Source of the DNA: Paraspadella gotoi
Taxonomy: Eukaryota; Chaetognatha
Assembly (NCBI GenBank): GCA_051294375.1
Contig: CM119267.1
Coordinates: 20,275,476-20,339,475 of the forward strand
DNA: 64,000 nucleotides
Direction of reading: 5' to 3'
Part shown: in pieces, positions 1 to 11,947 of the stretch
How the letters are laid out: each line of letters starts with the position of its first letter
How positions within the stretch are numbered: position 1 is the stretch's first letter
Position numbers and translations under genes: made by a program
Notes under the pieces: generated by a model
Told to the model about the DNA's origin: nothing
Database searches by the model: none
What the model saw: only the letters and a program-made list of their open reading frames with translations

Positions 1-1282
1 GCGGCTCTCGGCAGAGATTAAAATACGTAGACTCTGTCACTTTTTGCTGCTTGCGATAAATACCAATTCCCTCAGATACACTGTAAACCAAGATAGTACT
101 AATTATAAAGTAAATTTTCGTCCCAGACACGATCAAGAGTGGACATAGAGTATAGGCGAGCCGCGGACGAAGGTTAGATCCAATTTCTGTGGAACTGAGA
201 TTTGATTTTTTGTGATACTATGCGTGCTATGATGCGCGTGAGGGTTACTCCTTTTTGTAATTTCAATCTTGATATTCTCTGTGTTTTTTTCTGATTTTTT
301 TGTGGTTTGTTCTTATTGTTGATATATTTTCCCAGCAGGCCCCAATTTTTTTTTTGTTCGTTTTTTGGGTTTTTCTTACTACCTCTCCTCTAACTCTGTA
401 CTGAAGGAGATATGATTATACATAGGTATGGCAGGCACAGGGAAGAAGAAATAAAAGGAAGAACTCTCTTCACCCCCAGTGACTAGAAAATCAAATCGGA
501 ATGATAGAAGTAGTAGCCAGCCGTCCGAGAGAAGAAGCAAAATGTTTTCCTAAATTGCAAAAGGTCGCAGATGCAAGCCTCACGGCGAGCAAAAAAAGTC
601 CGCAAAAAGGGGCAGAGGTCGACAACCGCGGACTCGGAGAGACATGTCAAAACTTGATCCGCGATGTGACGCGAAACTAAAATTCATGTAATTTGTCGCG
701 GTCCCCAGAAATCTCTTGTCTGGCCAAAATCGTTTACTGATTTGCAGATTTTACACATCCAAACCCCCCACCAGTTATGTTAATTCAACTAAGAAGTTGA
801 CATCAACCATTGATAAACACACGAGAAATACACTGCGCGCTAATACGATCAACGAATCCGCGTGACGTTCGGCCCGACGGCGCCAATTAGACGAGGATGA
901 CCGCAATCGTGACTAAAGAGGATGGATGCGTAACTCGTGACGTGAAAATCGCACGTGCGCCCTCAAGGTCTCTTGTCAGCGTCGTTTTGCGTCTTGTCGT
1001 CTCTGTTTTTCGTCAATCGTCGACAAAGGTTAGAAGTTTCTCATTTTCAATTACTTAATTCTTAACACCTCACTGGAAAACATGGAAGTAACTAAAATTT
1101 GAACAACGTCAAATTTGATCTTCGTTTGTTTAAAATACAAATAATATTCTTGTAATGCGAACAAAGATAGCCTAAGCGCCAAAAGACAAAACATCGAATA
1201 TTATTTTACACGCTTAAATAAGGTAAAAAACAAAGAAGGACGAGTAATATATTATTTGTCACGATCGCTACACGTTAAACAG

Positions 1283-1284
<2 letters not shown>
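1..1284. other. Intergenic left flank, no gene seen
   Basis: Mixed AT-rich DNA with no protein-like frame of useful length. The stretch around 938-957 carries a CRE-like TGACGTGA (938-945) followed closely by a perfect E-box CACGTG (952-957), which could belong to a promoter, but no transcript start or coding exon is visible beside it. Confidence 0.5.

Positions 1285-1320
<36 letters not shown>
1285..1320. repeat. (GA)n microsatellite
   Basis: Uninterrupted GA dinucleotide run. It creates a spurious Arg/Glu-rich frame on + which I do not regard as a gene. Confidence 0.9.
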
Positions 1321-1323
<3 letters not shown>

Positions 1324-1732
1324 AAAACAAGTTATTAGTCGACAAACAACAAAAACCGAGAGCAAAAAGAAAATTGGGAGAGAAGGCGGGAAAGAAAGGG
1401 AAAAAAATGGATTAGGTTTGAACTATGAAGATGTTAGTTAGTTGGAGATGTTGTTCTATGTATCTATCTATATATCATTCTATCTTTCTATCAATCAATT
1501 ATTATTTTATTATTACTTTATTTATCTATTTATGTATGTACATTGAATAAACACAACGCCTCTCCCGATGAGAAAAACTCAAGGTGAGCGATTGAGACAA
1601 AAGAGCAAAAGTTGAATAATTCAAGAAATTTCGAGTTATGTACTTTCTTCTTTTCTCTCCTCCCAAAACGTCAACGGTTATTGTGATGCGTAAAATTACG
1701 TTATGGCCCGCGGTCTTTTTCTCTGTCTCTTC

Positions 1733-1763
<31 letters not shown>

Positions 1764-1859
1764 CTCTCTGTCTGTCTGTCTCTTTCTCTCTCTCTCTTTC
1801 CCTCTCTGTCCTTTTTTTCTCTTATCCTCGTATTTGCTTTCGGTTCACTTCATCGATAA

Positions 1860-1941
<82 letters not shown>

Positions 1942-2222
1942 CCCTGCCCCGAGCTACCTGCTCTGCCTTTTGTTTCCCTCCCTCTTTCGCCACCATCCCG
2001 AAAGCCAAATGAACAGGTGCTGCCACCTGCGATCAAAACGTTTACTCCATTTCCATATTGAAAACAGAAGGGAAACGAAGGGATTCTGTCGCGAATCAGC
2101 CGAACAAAACGAATCCTGCGCTTTGGCCGGAAATCGTTATGAATTTACCAAGGAGCCCTCTCTCTCTCTCTCTCTCTCTCTCCTCTCTCTTTCTTCTTCT
2201 CTCTCTCTCTCTCTCTCTCTCT
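1733..2222. repeat. (CT)n microsatellite cluster
   Basis: Three CT-rich tracts (about 1733-1800, 1861-1942 and 2157-2222) separated by ordinary sequence. Apparent Ser/Leu-rich frames here, and Arg/Glu frames on the other strand, are products of the repeat. Confidence 0.9.
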
Positions 2223-3142
2223 GTTAGTAACTGTTAAAAGCATCGCTCTTCCGATAGCATTTTCGCAATAACCGCGGGCGTTCGGAATGAATTATGACCG
2301 CGGAACACACGATTCTCTAAACTCCGCATTATTTTTCTTTTCTTTTCCGAATGATAGTCCATCGTAATATAGCGTGATGTGGAAGTACTGTTGTTTTTGC
2401 CAATGTTAACGTTGTTGTGGATTAAATACTCTGACTACCTCCACTACAGTCAATATGAAATTATCAAAACAAAGTTCTACTCAACCTTTTCAGAGACACA
2501 AAAAGCCACAAAAATAAGGCGAATATTGATTTAATATCGTTTGATAACTTTCATGTGCTTGTAGTTTAAATTACAACGTTCGTTGAATTCAAAAGTGAAT
2601 AAACTGAATATACGTAATACGTATTATATCTCTCTTTTCGCGTTCTTCTTATTTCATTAGTATGTTTGTATTACTTAAATGTCGTATTTCTTTTCTCTTT
2701 TTAATGCTTTTTCAGTATTTCTGGGTTTTTTTTCGTATTTTCGTAGAATTCAAAAAGTATTATCTGTTTCTATCATGTTTTAATTCAACGATTGTTTTAT
2801 TTCCCAACCATTTCAAATGCCACTTCTGTATCAAGGTCGAAGGTCACGTGACACCGTCGACGTGAAACAAATTTCTCTCCGCCTTTCGTAACCTTTTTTT
2901 TTTTTTTTGGAGTCAAATCCCCGAAACTGACCTTTTCTGGACGATAAGTTTAACTCACCTTCGATCCATCATCATCTCCTGTCACCATCATAATTCCGAT
3001 GCCGACCTCGCGTAACCCATTCATCAATTTCCCATAACTTCGCCTTCGAAACCACAGTGAACCTTTTCGGGTCTGAAACCCGATTCACGATTTTCATCGT
3101 TTTTTTTTCCTCAGGAATTCACAGTGTGATTACGATAGATAT
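2223..3142. other. Intergenic AT-rich stretch
   Basis: No recognisable gene. A poly-T run lies at about 2891-2907. Short frames lack conserved motifs. Confidence 0.5.
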
Positions 3143-3300
3143 AAACTGACTTTGGTTCCGCCTGTCAACATATCATCCTCGCCAATTTAACAAAAGATAA
3201 TTTAACAATTATCGTTATAGAATAATTATTATAATTATTAACTTAGAGAAAAACAAAGTTTTATTAGTTTTCAACGAATTTGTTTTTATTGGTAAACAGA

Positions 3301-3396
3301 CATGTTTCGGCTTTGGTTTTTCAAGCCTTCTTCAGTGTTTTTAGTTTGTGAATTAGACAAAAATATTGTGCACTCTTCTTTTGCACAATATTTTTG
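3301..3396 (-). mobile_element. Retroelement-end-like double hairpin
   Basis: On the minus strand, 3336 to 3301 reads CTGAAGAAGGCTT, a loop, AAGCC, then GAAAC: a hairpin flanked by CTGANGA and GAAA. Next to it, 3358-3372 and 3382-3396 form a perfect 15-bp inverted repeat with a 9-nt loop. Short hairpins of the CTGANGA...GAAAC form are, to my knowledge, common at the ends of metazoan retroelements and resemble a hammerhead core. The other hammerhead stems are not visible here, so I call this a relic only. No reverse transcriptase reading frame is present. Confidence 0.35.
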
Positions 3397-3920
3397 AGCC
3401 GGAATCCACGCGACAAAAATTTTTGTGGGGGCGAAACGATTTGGAGACGCGACGGTCACCGATTCNNNNNNNNNNAAACTGACTTTGGTTCTGCCTGTCA
3501 AGTGTCAACATATCATCTTCGCCAATTTAACAAAAGATAATATAACAATTATCGTTATTATCGTTTAATGGATATTTTTTTATGAATTCTCTTTAAAAAA
3601 ATTATTCAAAAAATTATTTTTATTCCCAATAAAAATAAAATTAAACGGCTAAATTTAGCATTTTTAAAAATTAATCCTTCCTGAAAAACTAATAAAATAC
3701 CGCTCGACATCAGCAACAAAATCTCCCGAGATAGGCGGACAGAGGAAGGAGCGGGGCGTTAATCTGGAAGTCTTTTGTTTTTTTAAATACAACATATAAA
3801 TATAAATAATTAAATATAACATTGTGCCCCCGAGAACGACGACTTGAAAAATGAGCCAGAATCCACGCGACAAAAATTTTGGGGGGGCGAAACGATTTGG
3901 AGACACGACGGTCACCGATT
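3394..3920 (+). repeat. Direct repeat R2 (two copies of ~70 bp)
   Basis: The text at about 3394-3465 (GAATCCACGCGACAAAAATT, then GCGAAACGATTTGGAGAC and GACGGTCACCGATTC) recurs at about 3851-3920 with a few changes. The first copy stops at the 10-N gap; the second continues into CGGTCCAACG. It is interleaved with repeat R1. Confidence 0.8.
3466..3475. other. Assembly gap (10 N)
   Basis: Ten unknown bases separating the first R2 copy from the second R1 copy. Confidence 1.
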
Positions 3921-4940
3921 CCGGTCCAACGTCGTTATTCGACCGTGGCCAGTGGCCACGCTCATAGCTAACTCACCCCACTCATCTCCAAAATCTAACG
4001 CCCCCCTTTCGCCGACGTTGGTCCATTCCCCGCAGTCTCACCCTCTTTCACACATTTCAAGTGAATTCACTTCAATACAGTCACATTTAAGTCTCCTTCG
4101 CGTTTTGTCTACGAGTTTTAAATCAATTACCAAGCTAAATCGGTATTTTAACTCACTCGATATTGGTAATAATAATATGTAATATGTATTAAAATGTAAT
4201 ATTATTACACACATCACTTTTCTTTCCCTCCCTTCGAATATCTTCCTGCGTTTAAAACCAATCCCTGGGGAGAGTTGAGCGTGAGAGTGAGAAAACTGAC
4301 CAGAAAAAAAAAGGGAAACAGTCGACGACGGCATTTTGCCTTTTTGTCTGACCTTTGACTCCGGAACAAGGGCGTCGTTTTTTCTCAGTTCTTTCTCTTT
4401 CTCTTTGCTTTCTCTTAGCTTTCTTTTACTCTCTTGCTTTCTTTTTTTAAACATTGCTTTCTTTCATTCTTTCTTTTTTTTTTTGTCCTTTCATTCTTTA
4501 TTTCTCTCTCCCTACTCATTTTTCTTTATTTTACCGTTTTCGTCTTCATTTCTGTATTTTAATCTTATGCTATCATTACAGGAGATACAGAGATGGAACC
4601 GGATCAAAGACTCGGGGAGAAATCACCGAGATGGAATCAAAATTGACACCGTCTTCTGGTCTACTTTTCTATCAATGGATTCCACCTCGGTTTCATGCTG
4701 AAATCCCTGTCTACTTAATTAAATGCTAAACTACCATTTTCTTTCTTACTTTCCGTCGTTTTGTTATTCTTTATTTCATTATGATCTATCTTTCTATCTT
4801 TATTTCTTTGTCTTTCTTTTCGTCAGCACTTTAAACTCTCACTCTTTCTTATTCTCTTCTTCTAATTTCTCTTCCTCACACTTTCTGGTTATTTTTTTCC
4901 TTTTTCTCTAGATCGGCCTCCTCCAGCCGTTATCTTGGAT
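3921..4940. other. Intergenic, T/C-rich in second half
   Basis: No recognisable gene. From about 4380 to 4920 the plus strand is strongly pyrimidine-rich, leading into the CTTT array. Reading frames here are low complexity (Phe/Ser/Leu). Confidence 0.5.
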
Positions 4941-4946
4941 TCCCTT

Positions 4947-5040
<94 letters not shown>

Positions 5041-5095
5041 TTCTTTTCCTTTCTTTTCCTTTCTTTTCTTTTCTTTTCTTTTCTTTTCTTTTCTT
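4941..5095. repeat. (CTTT)n then (CTTTT)n array
   Basis: About 100 bp of CTTT units (to ~5040) grades into CTTTTC/CTTTT units up to ~5095. The phase change within one array is typical of stepwise microsatellite expansion. Confidence 0.95.
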
Positions 5096-5228
5096 TGACG
5101 CCTTTCCTTTTTTGTGGTGATTTTCTCTGCCTTTAATTTCGCCCATTCGTTTTATGGAGCTGTGTCGTTTCGACCTTTTTTTCCTGACGCCTTTCCAAGT
5201 GGGGTAGGGAACGAGAGGGTAAAGAAAT

Positions 5229-5339
<111 letters not shown>

Positions 5340-5522
5340 TTTAGGTCAGGAAGCGGAAGAATCTCTTGTGACAGGATGTCGAAACTCCGAGGAGAGAAAT
5401 ACAGAAAGAGAGAGAGAGGCAGAAGAGGGAGAGAGGAAAAACAAGGAGTGGCAAGAAATGGCAAAAAGTAGCTAGTTCACTAATTCAGGGTCTTATGCAC
5501 GAATTTCCAGATGATCATGTGA

Positions 5523-5551
5523 CTACGTGTACGTGTACGTGTACGTGTACT
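5523..5551. repeat. (ACGTGT)n short tandem repeat
   Basis: Four consecutive hexamers of ACGTGT, a small minisatellite made of overlapping ACGTGTAC palindrome-like units. Confidence 0.8.
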
Positions 5552-5559
5552 ACACAAGT

Positions 5560-6845
5560 ATGAAACATATGCACAAAAAGAATCTTAAAGATCTTAAAAA
5601 TCTGTCGACTCCTTGACGGCGTCATTTTGCCACGCCAAAAATCTTAGACGAAAACTCTTTGTGATACTCCTTCGGTCATCGGCCACACTCATTAGTGACG
5701 TGGAAGGTGGTCTAGACTCCGTAAACGGCCGTTTTTCGACGCGTAGAAAAGTCCTAAATGTCTGCCAGGCCCATTATTTCTGGTCAGAAAAGGAAGAGGG
5801 GAGAAAACTCAGAATAAAAGGTAAAAAAAAAATGGTATCAAAGAAATTAAAGAAATTGCCAAGGAATGGTTAATAATAGCATGCCATATCTCTAAATCGT
5901 TCTCGGCCGCCTCTCAGATTATCGGTAAGGCTCTCTTTCCCGCGGTCCTGGGGGGGGGGGATCGTGGTCTTCAAATATAGATGTCGTCGTCTTTCTATTT
6001 AATCTCCGTCATCGCAACTGGATCTCTCTCGCCTTCGTCATCCCCGTGATGAATGATCCGTTCGAATTTCGGAAATTGACAAACGGATAAATCGACAGAC
6101 GGACAAACGATCTGGAGCCGGATTCGGATCGATATTAGATTATTTTCTCTTCTTCTAATCTTTTGACGTTCCTCATCCACCTTCTCCTCTTCATCCTAAT
6201 CTTCCTCCTCTTCCTCCTCCAGTTCTAATCCTTTGATCTCTTTACATTTTTTTCTTTTCCTCTGCTTTCCTTTTTATTTTATTTTCCCTCCGGTCAATTT
6301 CTAGGATATTTCTTCATTGTTTTAAATATTTTAGAAAAACCCATAAAAACCTTTTTTTAGAAATGTAAATCTAATCAAACGAAATTATAACAAAAGTTGT
6401 TTAATGTATACAAAAGTATGATTAATATTGATTATATATCCCACACAATGTATTAACCCTCTGCATGAGACGTCCCTTCTAAATTTTAACTTTTAAAGAA
6501 TTCTTTCTATTTTTTTTAAACTGAAATTATTTTTTAAAATTTTTCATCTCCGTTTTATTTTCCTTTTCCCGTCTTTTCTAATCTCATTTTCTTATTTAAA
6601 TCCTGTCTCGTTAATCCTTCTTCCGTATTTTTCATTTCATCTTGAGTTTCTCGTCTCCTATATCATTTCAAATGCACCATTCATCTCATAGAAATCCTTT
6701 GACAAATCCTCCCAAATATAATCTCCAGTTCCGCACAGCCATTGGTTAAAACTATTCTCCCCGGTGTCGTTTCCTTGACAACTCGGACGCCGAGAGTTTG
6801 CGTCACAATGAGGGAGAATTAGACGACGACGTACAACAATTCTAG

Positions 6846-6886
<41 letters not shown>

Positions 6887-7187
6887 AAAAGACGGAAACA
6901 ATTGGATACCGAACAAGACCTGTCGACAATTGTTTCCAACGCTTTAGAAATCAGTAGCAGAATATCCAGCTGCTAAAGCGAGCTACAAATACAATCTGAA
7001 TCTAATAGCATCGCAGGTAGCAATGAAATGACATACAGGTCAGAATGAGCTGCGAAAATGAACATTATCAGTTTTATTAGGGCATATAAAAATAACAAAA
7101 GTTCATCAAGATTTTAAGGCAAAAAAGTCCGAATAATCTAACATAATTGTTGTGACAATTTTAGAGACTACGATTGTTTTTCTTTAA
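5560..7187. other. Intergenic, one GAC tract
   Basis: No gene recognised. A GAC/ACG trinucleotide tract sits at about 6845-6880 and gives an Arg-run frame on the minus strand (6658-6939). Apart from the run, that frame has no family signature. Confidence 0.45.
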
Positions 7188-7508
7188 CAATATCATTGTC
7201 TGTGAACAAACCAAGCTTTTATTTCTGCCGTAAACGTAACCAAAAAAATCGAAAATATAATAATAATAAAAAAAATCACGGTTCTTTTTATAGGAGGAAA
7301 AAGAAAATGGAAATATACCATCTCTGGAATGATAAAAACCTGAAAGGTTGCTGTCTGGACAAGAGCTTAGGCTAAGTCGAAAAAAATATAGACTCAATTC
7401 AAACATCTATATGTCAAACGATATCAGTAAACCAAGAGCTTTAATTTAAGACCACCCCCAACTTTCTACGACTTTTGGTTAAAAAGTTATTAATCAAAAT
7501 ATATTATT

Positions 7509-8209
7509 NNNNNNNNNNNNNNNNNNNNNNNNNNNNNNNNNNNNNNNNNNNNNNNNNNNNNNNNNNNNNNNNNNNNNNNNNNNNNNNNNNNNNNNNNNNN
7601 NNNNNNNNNNNNNNNNNNNNNNNNNNNNNNNNNNNNNNNNNNNNNNNNNNNNNNNNNNNNNNNNNNNNNNNNNNNNNNNNNNNNNNNNNNNNNNNNNNNN
7701 NNNNNNNNNNNNNNNNNNNNNNNNNNNNNNNNNNNNNNNNNNNNNNNNNNNNNNNNNNNNNNNNNNNNNNNNNNNNNNNNNNNNNNNNNNNNNNNNNNNN
7801 NNNNNNNNNNNNNNNNNNNNNNNNNNNNNNNNNNNNNNNNNNNNNNNNNNNNNNNNNNNNNNNNNNNNNNNNNNNNNNNNNNNNNNNNNNNNNNNNNNNN
7901 NNNNNNNNNNNNNNNNNNNNNNNNNNNNNNNNNNNNNNNNNNNNNNNNNNNNNNNNNNNNNNNNNNNNNNNNNNNNNNNNNNNNNNNNNNNNNNNNNNNN
8001 NNNNNNNNNNNNNNNNNNNNNNNNNNNNNNNNNNNNNNNNNNNNNNNNNNNNNNNNNNNNNNNNNNNNNNNNNNNNNNNNNNNNNNNNNNNNNNNNNNNN
8101 NNNNNNNNNNNNNNNNNNNNNNNNNNNNNNNNNNNNNNNNNNNNNNNNNNNNNNNNNNNNNNNNNNNNNNNNNNNNNNNNNNNNNNNNNNNNNNNNNNNN
8201 NNNNNNNNN
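7509..8209. other. Assembly gap (701 N)
   Basis: Unknown sequence; nothing can be said about its content. Frames running through it are meaningless. Confidence 1.
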
Positions 8210-8292
8210 ATCATTGTCTGTGAACAAACAAAATTTTATTTCTGCCGTAAATGTAACCAAAAAAATCGAAAATATAATAATAATAAAAAAAA

Positions 8293-8310
8293 NNNNNNNN
8301 NNNNNNNNNN
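8293..8310. other. Assembly gap (18 N)
   Basis: Short gap at the switch between the direct and inverted copies of the 7188-7314 segment. Confidence 1.
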
Positions 8311-8349
8311 TTCCATTTTCTTTTTCCTCCTATAAAAAGAACCGTGAAT

Positions 8350-8915
8350 AATAATAAAAATCGCAAATATAATAATAAAATTGGAACGATATCCTTAAAA
8401 CTAATATATTAAACAATTTCCGGTCGCTTTTAAAGTTCCCCTTCATTTCTTTGTCCCGGTTTCAACGCGAATTTTAAATCCGATGCCACCGACAGAAATT
8501 CCACTTTTCCATTTTTAAACTCGAAATTTCATTTCCCGAATTTTTCAGTCCAAAGTTCATCTCACGACTTTAACGAATTTCAACAAAAAAATTTTCTCTC
8601 GAATTTTTTTATTTTCCGCGGGAAATGAAAAAAAAACTTTCAGCCTCGAAGAATGATCCTGTCTTTAATCTATATGTGGCAACATGTCCAGCTGTCTGTC
8701 CCAGTTCTCGCTGCAGAACCAGAAGCTTTGCAGCAGACACAGCTCCTGCCGCATCCCAGCGGTTGGAGACGAATTCGTGTGGATGCCGAGAAACTCGTGA
8801 TGAAACGAGATCGCTCCAGCAAACTGCCGCAAACGCAGCGACTGCCACAGACCCGAGACTTTCCTGTTATTCATAGCGTCTCTTACAAATCCCCTCAATT
8901 CGTTAGACGATATTC
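8350..8915. other. Intergenic / possible exon remnants
   Basis: A moderately GC-rich stretch at about 8645-8880 has overlapping frames on both strands but no recognisable domain. I see no splice pair or motif that favours one strand. Confidence 0.35.
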
Positions 8916-9086
8916 CGTCCTACCCGACCTTCCTTTATCCTACCCGACCTCCTCTTTCTTCCTTCATCCTGCCCGACCTACTCTTTCTTCCTTCATCCTG
9001 CCCGACCTACTCATTCTTCCTTCATCCTACCCGACCTCCTCTTTCTTCCTTCATCCTGCCCGACCTACTCTTTCTTCCTTCATCCA
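8916..9086 (+). repeat. ~29-bp minisatellite, about 5-6 units
   Basis: Tandem copies of a unit reading CCTGCCCGACCTACTC followed by TTTCTTCCTTCAT, with TACC/TGCC and TACT/TCCT variants between units. The first unit is shortened. Confidence 0.9.
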
Positions 9087-9622
9087 AACACTTGGAAAAT
9101 CATTCAACTCTAACCCTCATTTCTTTCTTTGTTCTACCTCCAGTACCTTCTTTACCCACAGTGCACATATGCACACATATGCACACAGATGCGCACATAT
9201 TACACACTACCCATTTTCTAATTTTTTTATCCCCGGCCCCTTCTTTTTTTTTTCTTAATGTTCAACCATAACCCTTTTTCAAATGATTTAACCCTCCGAC
9301 CCTCCATTCTTTCTTTCTTATATGTATTAAGTACCTCCCTTATTTCCTTCCTTTCCTCCTTTCCTTCCTTTCCTTTTTTCCTTCCTTCCTCGCCTTCCTT
9401 TCCTCCCTTCCTTCCTTTCCTCCCTCCCACCGTTCGATTGATTTTCCCCTCATTTATATCCTTGGTCTTTCCTCGTCCTCCCTCAACCGCAACTTCTCCT
9501 TTCCGCCATCTTGGATTAGAAATTCCGCCAAAATCTCGGAGCCAAGAGACGTGAGGGTCGAAGAGTAGAGAGAGATGAGGAGGTCTGGGTTCACTCACGC
9601 CTCTCGATCCAAAGTGATGGTT

Positions 9623-9668
9623 CCCAAAGTGATCACGAAGCGTGAATCTGTGAAATGATCACTTTGGG
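9623..9668. other. Perfect 13-bp hairpin
   Basis: CCCAAAGTGATCA at 9623-9635 is matched exactly by its reverse complement at 9656-9668 with a 20-nt loop. A further CCAAAGTGAT lies just upstream at about 9609. It could be a structured RNA element, a protein-binding palindrome or a transposon relic; nothing decides. Confidence 0.7.
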
Positions 9669-9983
9669 GGAAGAAAAAAAGGCTTTCCTTTTTTTTTTTT
9701 TTTTGTCGAGACCTATCGAATCCTTTATTTAAAATGATAGTAAGACAAGCAAGACAAGCACTGGGAACCACTGAAATGGCTGTCGAACGAGGCAGTCCTA
9801 AAAATAGGGGAGCAGGCAGTGAGCTAGAAAGCCGCATAGAAAGATAGGGCGTAAATTCCTTACCAGAGACGGGACGACGGGACCCCATTCTCATTGCAGC
9901 CTTCATCTAAATTCGCGTCTCGACGAGTCTGAATAAAGGCCGACAGCGCGAGGAGACTTCTTAGAATTTTTTTTTCCTTTTTT

Positions 9984-9993
9984 NNNNNNNNNN
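9984..9993. other. Assembly gap (10 N)
   Basis: Ten unknown bases inside a poly-T run. Confidence 1.
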
Positions 9994-11369
9994 TTTTTTC
10001 CTCGCATTCAATACGAGAAGTTGTCTTGTGGAGAAAACAATGGCGACGGAATAATTGGGGAATAAAACTTTTTTTTTATAAATCGCTTTTTCCCAGTTTT
10101 ACTTATTTCAGAATTCAGTGGATGTTATCGGTGTAAATTGATTATGTAGTTGTGCAACAGACGGCACTATTTTGCGAAAGAGCCCCTGTTTAAAACAGTG
10201 TTTATGTTTCCTAATCTTTTATCTTAATATTAATTTTAATATTTAACCAACTTTTTTCCAAATTCTTTACCAAATCTCAAACAATAATCCTTAACCCTAA
10301 CTCTCTTCTTTTGCCTTAATCCCTAAACTCTAACCGAATCTCTATCCTAATCCAAATATTTATTCACTAATATAATCCCGAAACCTAATCTTTAAACTTA
10401 AAAACTAATTTAATTCCAAATTTTAGCTGAAATGTAAAAACTTGATCCAACAGACGATAAACAGTCAATAAAATAGAGAAATTGAGGGAAGGGTCAGTAG
10501 TGACACAGACAATTGATGATAACAACGGTAGTGACAATTGAAAAAGACGGGAGAAAAGAAGCTGCGATTCGAAGGACAATGATGGGAGGGACGAAACGCG
10601 TTCCAAGGATGGATTACGAGAGAGGGCGTTGTCGTCGTTGTCGTCGTCGTCCTCGTAGTAGTTTCTCCGTGAAAAATGCGTAACACTTGTTAGGTCTCTT
10701 TTTTTTTTTTTTTTTAAGTAAAAAGAAAATATAAGAGAATAGTAATATAAATTGAACGATTAAATATTAATTGATAGAAAGATGAGGAAATTTGAATGCA
10801 ACCGAGGAGAGTCGTTGAGAACATTTCCAACAGCCAAAATAAACCGCCGCTTAGTCTTTAAAAAAATGAACAAGTAAGCATTTTTCTCATTTCAGAAAAA
10901 AACGAATAATAGCCTTAGAAACGGTATTTTTCATAGAATAAATATTAGAAACAAAAGTCTTTCTTATACAAGAGAAAACTAAATACAAATACAAATACCA
11001 AAAAAATGAATGAAAATAGAATTTAAGTAAAACGAAGGGACAAAAATAAATAATCTAATAGTGCAAAAAATGTTTTTAAAAAATTAATGCAATTTGAAAA
11101 GAGAAATGGGAGCAGACAAATCCTTTGTGAATGCTATGGCAATGGGCAATGGAAGAGTTTGTGGTCGGCTTGAAAGAGGCCAGATAAAGAGGCCAGAAAA
11201 GGAGGCCAAAGCGAGACAGAAAAAAAATTGCGTAATCCCGGATGTTGACTGGGGATGTAAAAAAGGACAAAAGGAGATAATAGGGAAAAAAGAGGGATAG
11301 AAATGGGACAGAATAGAAAAGGGAGTACATGAGCGGAATCCCATTTTCAGATAAGCAAAAAAAAAAAAC

Positions 11370-11493
11370 ATCTCCCCCCACGCCCCCCCACCCCTCGGAC
11401 ATCGGACCTCCCCGTCTCTTCCCTCGAGTTTTCAAATTTCGCAACAGCCTTCCCTCATTGAATGACTTTCGTCCACCTTGAGGAAGTATTCGA

Positions 11494-11544
<51 letters not shown>

Positions 11545-11607
11545 TCTCTCTCTCTCTCTCTCTCTCATCGGCAGGAAAACTTACGCAATTTACAGTGTTG
11601 TGGTTCG
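11370..11607 (+). repeat. Spacer segment S, copy 1
   Basis: This segment (ATCTCCCCCCACGCCCCCCC, then a CT tract at 11497-11568, ending GTTGTGGTTCG) recurs almost exactly at about 20788-21027, where it forms the loop of the large palindrome. Copy 1 stops at a 25-N gap; copy 2 continues through TTCACACACAGTGAC into copy A' of the block. The two differ by a few one-base indels and by microsatellite length. Similarity ends sharply at the left end, just before ATCTCCCC. Confidence 0.9.
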
Positions 11608-11632
11608 NNNNNNNNNNNNNNNNNNNNNNNNN
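11608..11632. other. Assembly gap (25 N)
   Basis: A fixed-size 25-N spacer, so probably a scaffolding join of unknown real length. It separates segment S from block copy A. Confidence 1.
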
Positions 11633-11947
11633 AATGCTGTTAATAGTCTTTTATTAAGTTTATTGCCATTTATGGTGATTTTTGCAAAATGAGTAAACAT
11701 ATGCATATTTGAATAGAGTAACTGTGTTGAATCTGAGAGGAATAGAGAAGTTTGATTATTTCGTATCGAGATTGGTTTATGTTAAATACATTTGTATTTT
11801 GAAGAACCACCGTGACAAAGTTCGAATAAAAGCCACATGGATGTCATATGCGCAATTAGATGGCGCATCAAAAGAAAAGAGCATCAATTATGTTACTACG
11901 TCACAAACAAAAGGCGAACGCGACCTTTAATGAGGAACAATCGAATC

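Larger units (their letters stand above)
3143..3570 (+). repeat. Direct repeat R1 (two copies of ~90 bp)
   Basis: The segment at about 3143-3237 recurs at 3476-3570. Both copies hold the same text around ACTGACTTTGGTT, CCTGTCAA, AACATATCATC and AACAAAAGATAAT. The second copy starts directly after a 10-N gap and has an extra AAGTGTC. A second pair (R2) is interleaved with it, which suggests shuffled haplotype or repeat copies around the gap. Confidence 0.8.
7188..8349. repeat. Local duplication and inversion around gaps
   Basis: The sequence at about 7188-7277 is repeated in the same orientation at 8210-8292, on the far side of a 701-N gap. The next 36 bp (about 7278-7314, with TTCTTTTTATAGGAGG) reappear inverted at 8311-8349, after an 18-N gap. 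A direct copy followed by an inverted copy at gap edges is a pattern expected from mis-joined or folded-back reads. Confidence 0.8.
9087..11369. other. Intergenic, no gene recognised
   Basis: Contains pyrimidine-rich DNA (9310-9430), a 10-N gap (9984-9993), a region of scattered CCCTAA-like motifs (about 10285-10400, too degenerate to call telomeric) and a short GTC tract (10620-10655). A minus frame at 9595-9906 has no recognisable domain. Confidence 0.45.

Noticed and set aside
1845-2036. Arg/Glu-repeat and Ser/Leu-repeat frames over CT/GA tracts, here and at many other places
   Set aside because: Pure products of dinucleotide repeats, present on both strands at once, with no independent protein signal.
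6658-6939. Minus-strand frame with Arg run and a Cys-containing tail
   Set aside because: Half is a GAC repeat; the tail is suggestive but has no family signature or splice support.
7475-8335. Very long frames of 230-290 codons
   Set aside because: They run through the 701-N gap; the length comes only from unknown bases.
10285-10400. CCCTAA-like interstitial telomere repeat
   Set aside because: Motifs are irregular and spaced; no run of exact telomere units.
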